A stretch of DNA of 64,000 bases from Atribacter laminatus. Its GTDB lineage: Bacteria; Atribacterota; Atribacteria; Atribacterales; Atribacteraceae. A program made the position numbers and the translations under genes. Positions 26,654 through 36,413 of this stretch are shown one piece after another (the first letter of the stretch is position 1; each line of letters starts with the position of its first letter). Location of the stretch: assembly GCF_015775515.1 (NCBI RefSeq), contig NZ_CP065383.1, positions 496,001 through 560,000 of the forward strand, read 5' to 3'. A model generated the notes under the pieces. It was not told the DNA's origin. It did not search any database and worked only from the letters and a program-made list of their open reading frames with translations.

Positions 26654-27592
26654 TTATTTTTTTATTGCTTTTTGATGTTTGCGTCTTTGCAAAAAAAATC
26701 GTTTTCTATTAAGTAATATTATTTGTCGATAGAAAGAAACCCCTCCTAATGATATTAAAAAGTGCTTCCAAATTTTTCCGTAAAATGGTTTATAACTTAA
26801 AGCCTTCCTCCAACACAAAAATCCAGTCATCCGTTGACCAGACATAACATAGTATTGACCAAGCTTAAACATATATTTGTGTGTTAAGCCTAATCGACAT
26901 ATATCATTCATATAACGATTTACTATACATTGCAAACCTTGAGCTTTTAACTCCATATTTATACTAATACTATCATCTTGAAGCCTATATTCTATCAGAA
27001 TATCATCAATATAATTCACCTTATACTTTGAGCTTATGCGTAATAAAAATTCGAAATCTTGAAAGCTTTTAAGCTCATTATCAAAACCTCCAATTTCATC
27101 AAAGGCACTTCGTCTTACAACAAAAGCCGACGTACAAATTCCACTTGCACGCTTAAGATGATCACTGAATTGGAAGCCAATTATGCTAGGTTTTAATTCT
27201 TTATAAAAATCCTGATTAATTTGCTTAATACCACAGCAAACCATTCCCACATCTGGAAGAGATAATTCAATAGTCGAAACCTGCCTAGAAAGATAATCTT
27301 GGTACCATAAATCATCACTATCAAGAAAGGCAATATACTCCCCCTTTGCTAAGCTTATCCCGGTATTTCTTGCAGCAGATCCACCTTTGTTTTTATCGTG
27401 TTTGTAATAATAGATACGATTATCTTGAATTTTTTTTACCACTTCCTCTGTATTATCACTTGATCCATCATCTACAATAATTAATTCAAAATCTTGATAG
27501 GTCTGGTTTAAAACACTTTGAATTGCTCTATCAATTAAATGAGCACGGTTATAAGTTGGAATGATAACGCTTACCGTTGGTTTTACATTCAT
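26654..27592 (-). CDS. Glycosyltransferase family 2
   Basis: The 312-aa GT-A enzyme has VSVIIPTYNRAHLIDRAIQS, QDFELIIVDDGSSDNTEE, KGGSAARNTG, and FLDSDD (metal-binding DxD region). The acceptor-side YIDDILIEYRLQDDSIS follows, and C-terminal basic helices (RKRFFLQRRKHQK) could touch the membrane. It inverts sugar configuration at transfer. The gene stands between two long AT-rich stretches and a decayed methyltransferase, so it may have come in separately from the GT4 operon. Sugar not assignable. Confidence 0.9.
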   Translation of the reverse strand: MNVKPTVSVIIPTYNRAHLIDRAIQSVLNQTYQDFELIIVDDGSSDNTEEVVKKIQDNRIYYYKHDKNKGGSAARNTGISLAKGEYIAFLDSDDLWYQDYLSRQVSTIELSLPDVGMVCCGIKQINQDFYKELKPSIIGFQFSDHLKRASGICTSAFVVRRSAFDEIGGFDNELKSFQDFEFLLRISSKYKVNYIDDILIEYRLQDDSISINMELKAQGLQCIVNRYMNDICRLGLTHKYMFKLGQYYVMSGQRMTGFLCWRKALSYKPFYGKIWKHFLISLGGVSFYRQIILLNRKRFFLQRRKHQKAIKK

Positions 27593-27701
27593 TTTTTACC
27601 AACTCACCTCTAAGTTTAAAAAAGATAAAAGCTTTTTAAGCTTAAATCTTCCTTTGGTTAATTTTTAATTATTTAAAAATTTTTATCCAAATTCTCCAAC
27701 C

Positions 27702-28360
27702 CTATGCCTTTTTTCCAACAAATATCTTTTCTCCCCTTACTAAGCTGTACTTTATACAATCTTCCGGTTTTGCTGTGTAAAAAGTAACTTCAAATCCTGC
27801 ATTGGTAATTCTCTCAATAAAATCATGACTATAAAACCGTACATGATCGTGTTGTCCAAAATGAAGTTCTCGTTGCACAGGATCTTTAATAGCTATATTT
27901 TCATAAGTTTTTTCCCATCCTTCACAAATTGGAACCATAGCAATGAATTTCCCTACTGGCTTGAGAATAAGCTGATAGATTTGAGAGCTTTTTTATCATC
28001 CACATGTTCTAAAACATGTGAACATAAAACAGATTCCACGCTCTCAAATGGAAGTGATATGTTCTCAATATCCTCCTTAAGGTCGACATCTGATCTGAAA
28101 AGATCGGCTCAGGTATATTTATTCACTTTATTTTGCAAATAATTTCTCACGATTGGCTCAGGAGCAAAATGGAGAATAGATTGAACCCCCTCTAAAATTC
28201 CCTTATCTCTATCAATTAAAAACAATAATCTATGTCGTTCCAATGAACCACATTGCGGACATTTTGCATCATATCGTGGAGGGTTACCAAAAGCTTTAAA
28301 AATACCAAGATAACCACAACAAGGGCATTCTCTTGGATGTAATCCTTGTAAATTTTTCAA
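27702..28360 (-). pseudogene. SAM-dependent methyltransferase broken by TGA and a frameshift
   Basis: The 5' part encodes an N-terminal zinc ribbon (CPCC, then CPQCGSLERHR) and runs to NKYT. A TGA at 28111-28109 follows, and the same frame then continues (ADLFRSDVDLKEDIENI, HVLEHVDDKKALK). Near 27981-27985 one base is missing and the frame moves (IYQLILKPVGKFIAMVPI) until the true C-terminus at 27702. A TCA to TGA change and one lost A in an AAA run explain the damage. HVLEHV and the KPVGKFI segment identify a class I (type 11) methyltransferase. Sequencing error is possible but two lesions make decay more likely. Confidence 0.82.
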
Positions 28361-28492
28361 TATATTTTTAAATTACGTTCTATTACTAAGTATCCAAAAT
28401 AATAAAGTATTTAAAAAACCTAGGGTAATGAGTATTTTCTTAATTAGCTTTTTCCATACTCACCGATCACCCAGCATTGCTCTCCATTTAAA

Positions 28493-29722
28493 TTATTGAT
28501 ATTTACTATTAATCAGATTTCGATATATCTCCACTAACTGCTGATTCAATTTTTTGATATCATAATGCTCTTCCACAAATCTCCGTCCAGTTTTTCCAAA
28601 CTCCTGCCAAATCTCTGGATGTTTGATAAGATGTTCTAGCCGCTCAACCAGAGCATTCACATCTCGCGCAGGGGCGAGGAAACCAGACTTACCATCAATA
28701 ATCACTTTAGAGGTACTGCCTACAGAGGTAGCCACCACAGGAAGACCAACTGCTTGGGCCTCCATTAAAGAAACTGGTAATGCCTCAGCAATGCTTGGAA
28801 GAAGAAACAGGTTAGCCCTAAGCATTTCCTGTACCACATCTGCCTGTCCCATCGGTCCTAAGAAGTGTACAACTCCCCCTAGGCCTAGTTTTTCAACCAA
28901 TTGTTTTAACTGCTTTTCTAGTGGTCCCCCTCCAATAATACGATACTCTAACTGGAGCCCATGATTCAGTTCTAACAATTGAGCAACTGCTCGAATCCCA
29001 TACTCAAGCCCCTTTTCCTCAACTAACCGGGCAACAGTAAGTATTACGATAGCGTTTGAATGTCCAAACCCTGCAGATCTCCATCGATAAGGAAAAATAT
29101 TAAGATTAATCCCTACAGAATGGAAGAATATTTTTTTTGGGTCTGCACCCAAACGTATAAGGTTTTCATAGTTATAATCCGAAATAGCCAAAATGCAATC
29201 ACAAGATTTAAAAAGCTTATGATAAATATTCCCACGTTTTTCTATACCAAGTCGAATATCATAGCCATGAAACGTTGTTACAAGAATACCTTGAATACCC
29301 AGTTGTTTAAGCAAAGCCCCCAAATTACCATTCGGCCCAAATTGACAGTGAATAACGTCGTAATCTTTCTTCTTACCAAGGAATGGAATAATAGCATAAA
29401 GAAGCCGAAGCGATAGTGCACTCTTCCCAAATATAAAAATATTTAATGCTTTTAATAGTATGACCGGGTCTTTATGAAAATTAGTAGTTAACAAAACTAA
29501 ACCTTTAAACACCCTCCTAATTTTATTGGTCGGCATGTTTAAATAATAGACATTTTTCATTATTTTGTATTTCTCTATATCTGGTTGCACCTTTTTCTCG
29601 TAAGGGTTAAAACCAGCAAAAATATCAACTTCATGGCCTAGCTCCAATAACCCAGTAATTTGGTTTAAAATAAATGTCTCAGATAATTTTGGGAATGCTC
29701 CGACGATAAAAGCTATTTTCAT
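28493..29722 (-). CDS. Glycosyltransferase family 4 (WcaL/AmsK-like)
   Basis: The 409-aa GT-B protein begins MKIAFIVGAFPKLSETFILN, characteristic of colanic-acid-type GT4 enzymes. Then come HCQFGPNGNLGALL, TTFHGYDIR, VARLVEEKGLEYGIRAV, and LLPSIAEALPVSLMEAQAVG, the donor-site E-x7-E. The gene overlaps the pyruvyl transferase gene by 4 nt (ATGA), so the two are coupled. Probably adds a sugar to the repeat unit that the neighbour decorates. Specificity unknown. Confidence 0.88.
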   Translation of the reverse strand: MKIAFIVGAFPKLSETFILNQITGLLELGHEVDIFAGFNPYEKKVQPDIEKYKIMKNVYYLNMPTNKIRRVFKGLVLLTTNFHKDPVILLKALNIFIFGKSALSLRLLYAIIPFLGKKKDYDVIHCQFGPNGNLGALLKQLGIQGILVTTFHGYDIRLGIEKRGNIYHKLFKSCDCILAISDYNYENLIRLGADPKKIFFHSVGINLNIFPYRWRSAGFGHSNAIVILTVARLVEEKGLEYGIRAVAQLLELNHGLQLEYRIIGGGPLEKQLKQLVEKLGLGGVVHFLGPMGQADVVQEMLRANLFLLPSIAEALPVSLMEAQAVGLPVVATSVGSTSKVIIDGKSGFLAPARDVNALVERLEHLIKHPEIWQEFGKTGRRFVEEHYDIKKLNQQLVEIYRNLINSKYQ

Positions 29723-30978
29723 TTTATGTACCCAATTTTGTTTTTAATTAAGTTAAAAACAAGCTCAGCATTTTGTTCTGATTTCTCTTTTATATGAGGA
29801 AGCTTTTCGTTGATTTTAGCTTTAATCTGCTCATTATGGGTTAAGGCTTCACTCACCTTTTTTATTAAAATTTCTAAATTAATTTGATTGATATCTATTA
29901 AGTAATTTTCAAGGTCAAAGAAATTCAAGAGACCTAATGTCTTAAACTCATATTGAATGGCAACTACCGGTGTCTTCGCTAGCATAGCGAGTATATTGGA
30001 ATGCATCCTAGTCCCCACGTGTAGGTCCATGGTTCTATAAAATGCCAATAATTCCTGCGGTGTATATTCACCATATAAAATCACTGGGTTTTTCTCTTCA
30101 TAATGTTTCATATGATTAATAACTTCGTGAGCTATTACCCGATCATCATTGTGGTAACCAGCAAAACCGGTACAGGTGGACGCAAAAATAACCTTAGCAT
30201 TCTTTTCTATTATAAGCCAGTCTGCTAAAGCAGCTATGATTTTAATATATTTCTTATGTCCATCAGCTGTCTTATAATGACCCCACTGTCGAACAGAGAT
30301 ACTTACCTTTAGCTGATCTTTATTGTTTAATTCAATTTTCTCATAACGCATCATTTGCATTGGTTTACATTCAGTTAAGGGCATTGCAAAGGCAGAATCA
30401 GAAGTAACATAGATAGGTGGTCTGGTAACTCCAATCGAGTCAAGAATGCCCTTAGACTCTTTATCGCGTAAGGTGATGAGGTCCGCTTTATTGAGCACAT
30501 ACCTAGCGATCCATCTATAGAATGGTTTTTCAAAAGGACCTATAGATTGAGCATAAATAATAACCGGTTTCCCTAAAACCTCAGCGAAATAAAGTCCCCA
30601 AAAGCGCCCAAGTACATCTGGGGCATAGTAATCACTAAGAAAACTTCCACCTTTGCTAATAACTATATCAGCATCTAAATAGGGCTGTATTCGCGGATGC
30701 TTAAATTTGGGGACAGTAATTTTGTGTTTTTGTAATCTGGCACCAATTAACAGATAAACCATGGCTAATCCCATCTTCCATTTGTTCCATTTAAAATTAG
30801 TCATTGGTTGTCTATTTGCTTTTACCCCGTTGATGATTTCCGCTGCCTCTGGGTATTCTGTCATCACTACAAAGTCAGCATTAGGGAAAAATTTTTTTAA
30901 ACACCATATCGCTCCTTCCAAGATTGCTGAATCTCCTCTTTCAGCAGCACAATGGTGATCGGTAATTACTATTTTCAT
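29719..30978 (-). CDS. Polysaccharide pyruvyl transferase family protein
   Basis: From ATG 30978 the protein is about 419 aa: MKIVITDHHCAAERGDSAIL, DIVISKGGSFLSDYY, YAQSIGPFEKPFYRW, TLRDKESKG, then HVGTRMHSNILAML, the signature of the PS_pyruv_trans domain. These enzymes add ketal pyruvate from PEP to sugars in exopolysaccharide or cell-wall polymers. The start is taken at 30978 because AGGGGG lies 7 nt upstream. The longer reading from 30996 runs through that site. It is translationally coupled to the downstream GT4. A second member (CsaB type) is at the window end. Confidence 0.88.
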   Translation of the reverse strand: MKIVITDHHCAAERGDSAILEGAIWCLKKFFPNADFVVMTEYPEAAEIINGVKANRQPMTNFKWNKWKMGLAMVYLLIGARLQKHKITVPKFKHPRIQPYLDADIVISKGGSFLSDYYAPDVLGRFWGLYFAEVLGKPVIIYAQSIGPFEKPFYRWIARYVLNKADLITLRDKESKGILDSIGVTRPPIYVTSDSAFAMPLTECKPMQMMRYEKIELNNKDQLKVSISVRQWGHYKTADGHKKYIKIIAALADWLIIEKNAKVIFASTCTGFAGYHNDDRVIAHEVINHMKHYEEKNPVILYGEYTPQELLAFYRTMDLHVGTRMHSNILAMLAKTPVVAIQYEFKTLGLLNFFDLENYLIDINQINLEILIKKVSEALTHNEQIKAKINEKLPHIKEKSEQNAELVFNLIKNKIGYIK

Positions 30979-31986
30979 ATCATACCCCCTGATCATAGCT
31001 TAGCATTTTTATGACAATTCCTTCATCCCATTTAAGCCTACAAAGAGTAAAAAAAGATAAAAAAACAACAATCTCTAAAAATACTAATATTGTCTTAATT
31101 ACCATCAGCATCAAGGACGACCTGATGATTGGTAACACTATAGATATAAAAAATTCCTTAAACCTTCATTGTGAGCTTTTTTGATTCTTTCATACAATTT
31201 TGAAAGGATAAAAAGCCACTCCCTGGAAAATATGCCTATTCAAGCCTTGATACTTGAATTTTCTTTTTTCCGCACATAAAAAATACTTTGCAATTTTAAT
31301 TAATTCTTGCATATTTTCTAATATTCCCATAAATTTAAAAATTCAATAATTGTTTCTATATCAAAAATAAAATTACTTAAGCTTACTTGAGATTAAACCG
31401 TTTATACTAACAATGGTTATCTTGTCTTTCTTGCATTCATCTTCCAAATCCTCATGCTCTTGATATTATTATCTAGAATTAATTATTACTTTTTGACTAT
31501 CTCCAACAATAGTAATACTAGTTCATATCGAGAAGATCTGAATTAGGAAACAACTGATCAACTGAATTAATATTCTTCATAATATCTGGATACATATCCA
31601 TTCAAAGAAAAAATTTACGATTGATTATCATGACCACTCTCTTACTCTTTCCTATCAAATAGTATTTGAAAAAGGTTTTTTTCTTAAGCAAAGGTTTTTT
31701 CTGCTTGTTTCAATATTTGATCCAATTACACTTCAACTAATAAGGCTACTAAGCTTGCTTCTGAAAATTAACTCAGGTTATTAATTTATTTTGGTTCCTT
31801 TAATACGATAAATAAGATATTCTGTATTTTATTAGAAACCAAACTATCGGGAAATTAGTAAATCTAACTCCACTCATATAAACAATATTTATCAAATAAT
31901 CCCACCAAATACTAGGTTAATTCGACATGAAAAAATCCACAAAAGTTGAATATTATAAATAGATATAAAAAAAATATTTACTTTCT
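30979..31986. other. 1 kb AT-rich gap, no gene recognised
   Basis: AT-rich sequence with stops in all frames and none of the repeat families. It resembles the gap at 25674-26653. It may be a decayed gene (for example a lost glycan-assembly gene) or a foreign junction. No function can be supported. Confidence 0.5.
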
Positions 31987-33834
31987 TTAATTATGTCTAT
32001 CATACTTTCTTACAATCTCCTGAAACTGAGGGTTTTCATTGGCTAATACATCAAATTTCCCTTGAGCAATTATACTACCTCGATCTATGAGATAAATTGT
32101 ATCGCAATTTCTCACCGTACTAAGGCGATGTGCAATAATAATTAGTGTTTTCATTTTTGATAAATTTTCAATGGCTTGGTAAACCATCTCCTCAGTGATC
32201 ACATCCAGGGAACTGGTGGCTTCATCAAGAACCAGAACCTCCGGGTCGTGATAAAGTGCTCGCGCAATGCCAATCCGTTGTCGTTGGCCCCCGGAAAGGC
32301 GTATTCCTCTTTCTCCTACGATTGTCTGGTAATCTTTGGGGAGTTCATTGATAATAAAGTCATGGATTCCCGCAGTGCGAGCAGCAAGCTCAACTGCTTG
32401 GTGGTCAATTATTTGTTCTGGAATGCCAAAGGCAATGTTATTAGTGACGGTGTCGTCACTCAGAAAAATTTGTTGGGGAACATACCCTAAATTTTCTTGC
32501 CAGTTTGCTTTATTTCCATTTGTAAGAGGAATACCATCAATAAGAATTTCTCCTGAAGTTGGATCTAAAAGCCCCAGGATGAGATCTACAGTGGTAGTTT
32601 TCCCCGAACCAGTCGGTCCAACAAATGCCACCGATGTACGCCAGGGAATGGTTAAAGATATATCCCTCAGGACTGGTTCTTTCACTTCCGGATAGTAAAA
32701 ATTTACCCTTTCTAAACGAATTTCTTTTTGGAAAGGAAGGGGTGGTTTATCAACAAAATTTTGAATGCCCTCAGGAACTACTTGTTCTGCTCCTGATAAT
32801 TCTTCTGTTACTTTCAATACAGTAGGATAGTTAAAACGAACTTGGGTTAATGAGAGAAAAAATTGTTGGAGTGCTGGCATCAACCGATAGCCAGCAAATG
32901 CATAAAGGCTTACCATCGGAATGATCTCGCTTGCACTTCCTCCTGTACGAAGCAGGTAAAGAACCAAAACAATAATTCCACCGAAAGCAATTGTTTCCAA
33001 GGCAAAACGAGGGAGGCTTCCAATTAGAGAATGAGAAATCATCAAATTTGAAAAGAGATGAGAAGCAGAAGAAAATTTTTTGAAATAGTAGGATTCCCGT
33101 CCCATCAGTTTGAGGTCTTTAATCCCTCCGAAGGCTTCATTTACTGAAGTATAGCGTTCCCGATTGGTTCTTATTCGTTGTACACCGGTTATACCCAAAC
33201 GTCTTCGATTAAGCCAATAGACAATGAAATAAGGCACACCAAGAAGGAGAAGTGTCACCAGGGTAGTTGAAGGATTTACGAAAAAAAGTAACAAAAGAAC
33301 AAATAACACCACAAACAAATCTGAAATCATAGTAAAAAAAGGAATCAGAAAGCCATTAGTTAGTTGTTGAACTTCTGAAAGAACATTCTTCCCTAAATCG
33401 GCACTATTTCGATTCAAGAAAAATGAATATGGTCGCGAAAGGTATGAATATAAAAGCTTTTGTGATAGTAAATGGTTATTTCTCCATGTAAAGCGCAATC
33501 GCATCCAGACAGTTAAAGCAGAAATCGCATTGGCTAAAATAATTATTCCGAGGGTAATGAATCCAACTGTAATTACAAAAGATTGTAAATTTTGGAAATT
33601 TCCCCATTGATAAAACCATTTTAACCATTGATTGGTTTCAACCATCTCTGGATTAAGTACCAAATTCATAAAAGGAAGTATCGAAGCTACTCCTATTGCT
33701 TGAAACAAGCCCATCAAAATCATTAAGAAAAGAAGTATGAACATCTGTCGTTTTTCTTGAGTAGTAAAAATTTTAAGAAAGGAAAGAGGGGAAAACCCTC
33801 TTAAAAATGAGTGTAAGAAATGAACCTTTTTCAT
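31987..33834 (-). CDS. ABC transporter, PglK/MsbA-like lipid-linked oligosaccharide flippase
   Basis: The 615-aa half-transporter has about six membrane helices in residues 30-330, then a nucleotide-binding domain with Walker A GPTGSGKTT at 406-414, a Q-loop in GYVPQQIFLSD, signature LSGGQRQR at 513-520, Walker B VLVLDEA and an H-loop in IIIAHRLSTV. The TM-NBD fusion matches PglK, which flips lipid-linked glycans, as well as MsbA and general exporters. In this locus no Wzx-type flippase was found, so a PglK-like role is a reasonable inference. The gene overlaps the ugd stop by 4 nt. Confidence 0.9.
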   Translation of the reverse strand: MKKVHFLHSFLRGFSPLSFLKIFTTQEKRQMFILLFLMILMGLFQAIGVASILPFMNLVLNPEMVETNQWLKWFYQWGNFQNLQSFVITVGFITLGIIILANAISALTVWMRLRFTWRNNHLLSQKLLYSYLSRPYSFFLNRNSADLGKNVLSEVQQLTNGFLIPFFTMISDLFVVLFVLLLLFFVNPSTTLVTLLLLGVPYFIVYWLNRRRLGITGVQRIRTNRERYTSVNEAFGGIKDLKLMGRESYYFKKFSSASHLFSNLMISHSLIGSLPRFALETIAFGGIIVLVLYLLRTGGSASEIIPMVSLYAFAGYRLMPALQQFFLSLTQVRFNYPTVLKVTEELSGAEQVVPEGIQNFVDKPPLPFQKEIRLERVNFYYPEVKEPVLRDISLTIPWRTSVAFVGPTGSGKTTTVDLILGLLDPTSGEILIDGIPLTNGNKANWQENLGYVPQQIFLSDDTVTNNIAFGIPEQIIDHQAVELAARTAGIHDFIINELPKDYQTIVGERGIRLSGGQRQRIGIARALYHDPEVLVLDEATSSLDVITEEMVYQAIENLSKMKTLIIIAHRLSTVRNCDTIYLIDRGSIIAQGKFDVLANENPQFQEIVRKYDRHN

Positions 33835-35138
33835 CTCCTCCCCACTCCTTCATACAAGAATCCGGTTTGATGACACGTTTCTGGATCAAGGACATTACGA
33901 GTATCAAAAATGATCTTTTGTTTGAGAAGTGATTTAGCTTTTTCTAGGGCAAGGTTCCGATAGGCATTCCATTCGGTTAAAATAACAATGGCATCGCAAT
34001 CCTTCATGGCTTGGTACATGTCTTCATAGTAATTCACAGCATTTTCGAATAGCTTCTTTGCATTCTCAAGGGCTTGGGGATCATGGAGGTTTACTTGAGC
34101 TCCTTTTTGAAGAAGGATTTTGATGATATCAACTGCTGGTGATTCGCGGATGTCATCGGTTTCAGCTTTGAAAGCAATACCTAAAGCACAAATCTTTTTC
34201 CCTTGTAAGGACCCAAGGAGGCGTTCAAGTTTCTCAATCATTCTTGATCTTTGTTTTTCATTTATCCTCACCACTTCACGGACCAAACTCATATCCGTAT
34301 CGTAGTGTTCTCCGATTTTTATCAGAGCTCGAGTGTCTTTGGGAAAACAACTCCCTCCGAAGCCGGGACCAGGATGAAGGAACTTAGGGCTGATACGTCC
34401 ATCCATTCCCATGGCTTTGGCAATGATATTCACGTCAGCTCCGATCTCATCACAGAGATTGGCAATCTGGTTGATAAAAGTGATTTTAGTAGCTAAAAAG
34501 GCATTATTGGCATATTTAATCAGTTCGGCAGTTTCATAATTACAAAAAATAAAGGGAGTGTTGAGAAGATAGAGAGGACGATAAATTTCTTGCATGGTCT
34601 TTTGAGCTTTTTGATCATCGGTCCCAATCACTATCTTATCAGGGTGGAAAAAATCATACATGGCTTTACCTTCCCGTAAGAACTCAGGATTGGAAACGAC
34701 ACTGAAGGGAATATTGGGGTTTTGTTCTTTTAAGGTTTCTTCTATCCAACGGTTGGTTCCAACTGGGACAGTGCTTTTGGTTACTACCGTTTTGGGAGTA
34801 GTACTCTTGTTGGCAATGGTCTTTACGGCTTCTTGAAGGAAGGCAAGGTCCACCTCACCATCGTCTTTGGATGGGGTTCCAACAGCGATAAATATAATGT
34901 CACTGTTTTGGATGGCTCGATCAACATCTTTTTCAAAGGTAAGCCTTTGTTCTTTACGGTTTCGGATGAGGTATTCTTCCAATCCTGGCTCATAGATAGG
35001 AATGAATCCCTTGCTAAGGAGATCCATTTTATCTCCATCAATATCAGTACAGATAACTTGATTGCCAAAGTCTGCGAGTCCTACGCCACATACCAATCCG
35101 ACATACCCAGTTCCCAGAACGGTGATTTTATAGGGCAT
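33831..35138 (-). CDS. ugd: UDP-glucose 6-dehydrogenase
   Basis: The 435-aa enzyme has VLGTGYVGLVCGVGLA at 7-22, KSTVPVGT near 121-128, and GFGGSCFPKDTRAL with catalytic Cys264. The CFPKD form is typical of UDP-glucose dehydrogenase and differs from the WbpA-like gene at 17460 (CIPVD). It makes UDP-glucuronic acid from UDP-glucose with two NAD+. The start ATG 35138 follows AAGGAG and lies inside the 3' end of the HTH-nucleotidyltransferase-like gene (11-nt overlap), indicating coupled expression. The flippase gene follows downstream with ATGA overlap. Confidence 0.93.
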   Translation of the reverse strand: MPYKITVLGTGYVGLVCGVGLADFGNQVICTDIDGDKMDLLSKGFIPIYEPGLEEYLIRNRKEQRLTFEKDVDRAIQNSDIIFIAVGTPSKDDGEVDLAFLQEAVKTIANKSTTPKTVVTKSTVPVGTNRWIEETLKEQNPNIPFSVVSNPEFLREGKAMYDFFHPDKIVIGTDDQKAQKTMQEIYRPLYLLNTPFIFCNYETAELIKYANNAFLATKITFINQIANLCDEIGADVNIIAKAMGMDGRISPKFLHPGPGFGGSCFPKDTRALIKIGEHYDTDMSLVREVVRINEKQRSRMIEKLERLLGSLQGKKICALGIAFKAETDDIRESPAVDIIKILLQKGAQVNLHDPQALENAKKLFENAVNYYEDMYQAMKDCDAIVILTEWNAYRNLALEKAKSLLKQKIIFDTRNVLDPETCHQTGFLYEGVGRR

Positions 35139-35679
35139 GGTTTTTTTCTCCTTCTCCCCAAATCGGTATTGATTCCTTTATTTTTAAAGTCTCTTTTAGC
35201 TTTTCCAATTCTTTATTGTTTAATACCAGAAAGCGGATTTTGCGATGGATAAGAGACTCGCCTTTTTGGATGAGCTTTTGGAGGTAGGATTGATCGACTT
35301 CCCCTACTATGACCAGATCGATTATCCCGGAATCTCTACCTCGAGCGTAATCTCCGGTGATAAAAGCTAGATCGATTTTCCCTAACTTAGAAAGGACTTG
35401 TTCCAGGAGAGTATCGATACCGGTAAATTTCCGCACCATGCTTTGGATATCGGGGAATAGGGGGTGTTTGGGGTTGGATTGGTAAACTTTGGTTCTCCCG
35501 TTTTCAGTTGTTTCTAAAAGTCCTGCTTCGGCAAGGCGATTGAGCTCCAAGCGAACAGCATTGGTGGATTCCCCAAATTCTTCGGCCAATTCCCGAAGAT
35601 AGGATTTGCTCTCCGGATTGAGAAAGAACTTGAGGAGCAATTTTATCCTGGTTTTAGAAGTGATTAGCGAATCTAACAT
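35128..35679 (-). CDS. Winged-helix regulator fused to a nucleotidyltransferase-like domain
   Basis: This 183-aa protein has an N-terminal helix-turn-helix (TSKTRIKLLLKFFLNPESKS, YLRELAEEFGESTNAVRLEL, LLETTENGRTKVYQ, about 1-70). A C-terminal nucleotidyltransferase-like fold follows (AFITGDYARGRDSGIIDLVI, about 105-125). The usual GS motif reads GD and the DxD pair is reduced to ID, so catalysis is doubtful and the domain may only sense a nucleotide. The gene overlaps ugd by 11 nt and starts the ugd-flippase transcript, so it could control it. No characterised homologue is recalled with certainty. Confidence 0.8.
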   Translation of the reverse strand: MLDSLITSKTRIKLLLKFFLNPESKSYLRELAEEFGESTNAVRLELNRLAEAGLLETTENGRTKVYQSNPKHPLFPDIQSMVRKFTGIDTLLEQVLSKLGKIDLAFITGDYARGRDSGIIDLVIVGEVDQSYLQKLIQKGESLIHRKIRFLVLNNKELEKLKETLKIKESIPIWGEGEKNHAL

Positions 35680-35837
35680 TTTTTCCCCTTAAAAAACGTG
35701 ATCCGTGAACAGTGAGTCGTGAATGATTATCATTTAATAGTACCTTATCTCTACTCAATAACATACAATGATATTTACTCAATAATGAATTATTGTCAAG
35801 AGCAAAGGAAGAATTTTTAAAGGTTAAGGGGAGATAA

Positions 35838-36203
35838 ATGGAAAAACTTGTTAAAACTCACAAGGACCTAAGAATCTGGAAATCAGCGATAAACATGGTA
35901 GAAGAAATTTATAAATTAACCTATCAAATCCCAAAACATGAAGTGTATGAACTAACAAGTCAAATAGGACGCATTGCAGTTTTAATCCCTTCAAATATAG
36001 CTGAAGGTGCTGCCAGGAATTCTAAAAAAGAATTCCTTCAGTTTCTTTATGTTGCATTGGGCTCATTGGCTGAACTGGAAACTCAACTGATTATCGCCCA
36101 TCGACTCCATTATATTTCATCTTTTCCTGATGAGATAATTGAAGATGTTAGAAAGCCACTGGTTGGATTAATAAAAGCTTTAAAAAGAAAGGAAAATGAA
36201 TGA
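35838..36203 (+). CDS. Four-helix-bundle protein (S23/IVP family)
   Basis: The 121-aa protein shows the family pattern: HKDLRIWKSAINMVEEIYKL, YELTSQIGRIAVLIPSNIAE, GAARNSKKEFLQFLYVALGS, LAELETQLIIAHRL and a final helix. It is a diverged paralogue of the protein at 20269. It is the first plus-strand gene after the polysaccharide locus. The ATG at 35838 follows AGGGGAGA. A copy of the RAYT terminal sequence begins 40 bp after its stop. Function unknown. Confidence 0.85.
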   Translation: MEKLVKTHKDLRIWKSAINMVEEIYKLTYQIPKHEVYELTSQIGRIAVLIPSNIAEGAARNSKKEFLQFLYVALGSLAELETQLIIAHRLHYISSFPDEIIEDVRKPLVGLIKALKRKENE

Positions 36204-36242
36204 TATCCGCAGTTCGCCTCAATGCTCACGCCTCACGCCGTG

Positions 36243-36362
36243 GGGGTCAGGTCTTGATTCTTGAATTTCTCTGAATTTTAGTCTCTCTCTTTATTCCGAT
36301 TTTGAATGTGAGGATTTCATTTTTCCCTTTAGTTTTAATCTTTTTCTCCCCATCTCCCCCTC
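36243..36362 (+). repeat. 120-bp dispersed repeat beginning with a RAYT end sequence
   Basis: It begins with GGGGTCAGGTCTTGATTC plus TTGAATT (25 bp) and continues tctctgaattttag to a C-rich tract. Nearly the same 120 bp recurs at 39783-39900. The 25-bp head equals the inverted ends of the RAYT element at 45351-46287. Confidence 0.85.
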
Positions 36363-36413
36363 GGTTTTTTCATTGTGGGGTCTTTCCTTAGCATTTTCCA
36401 CCAAATATAATAC

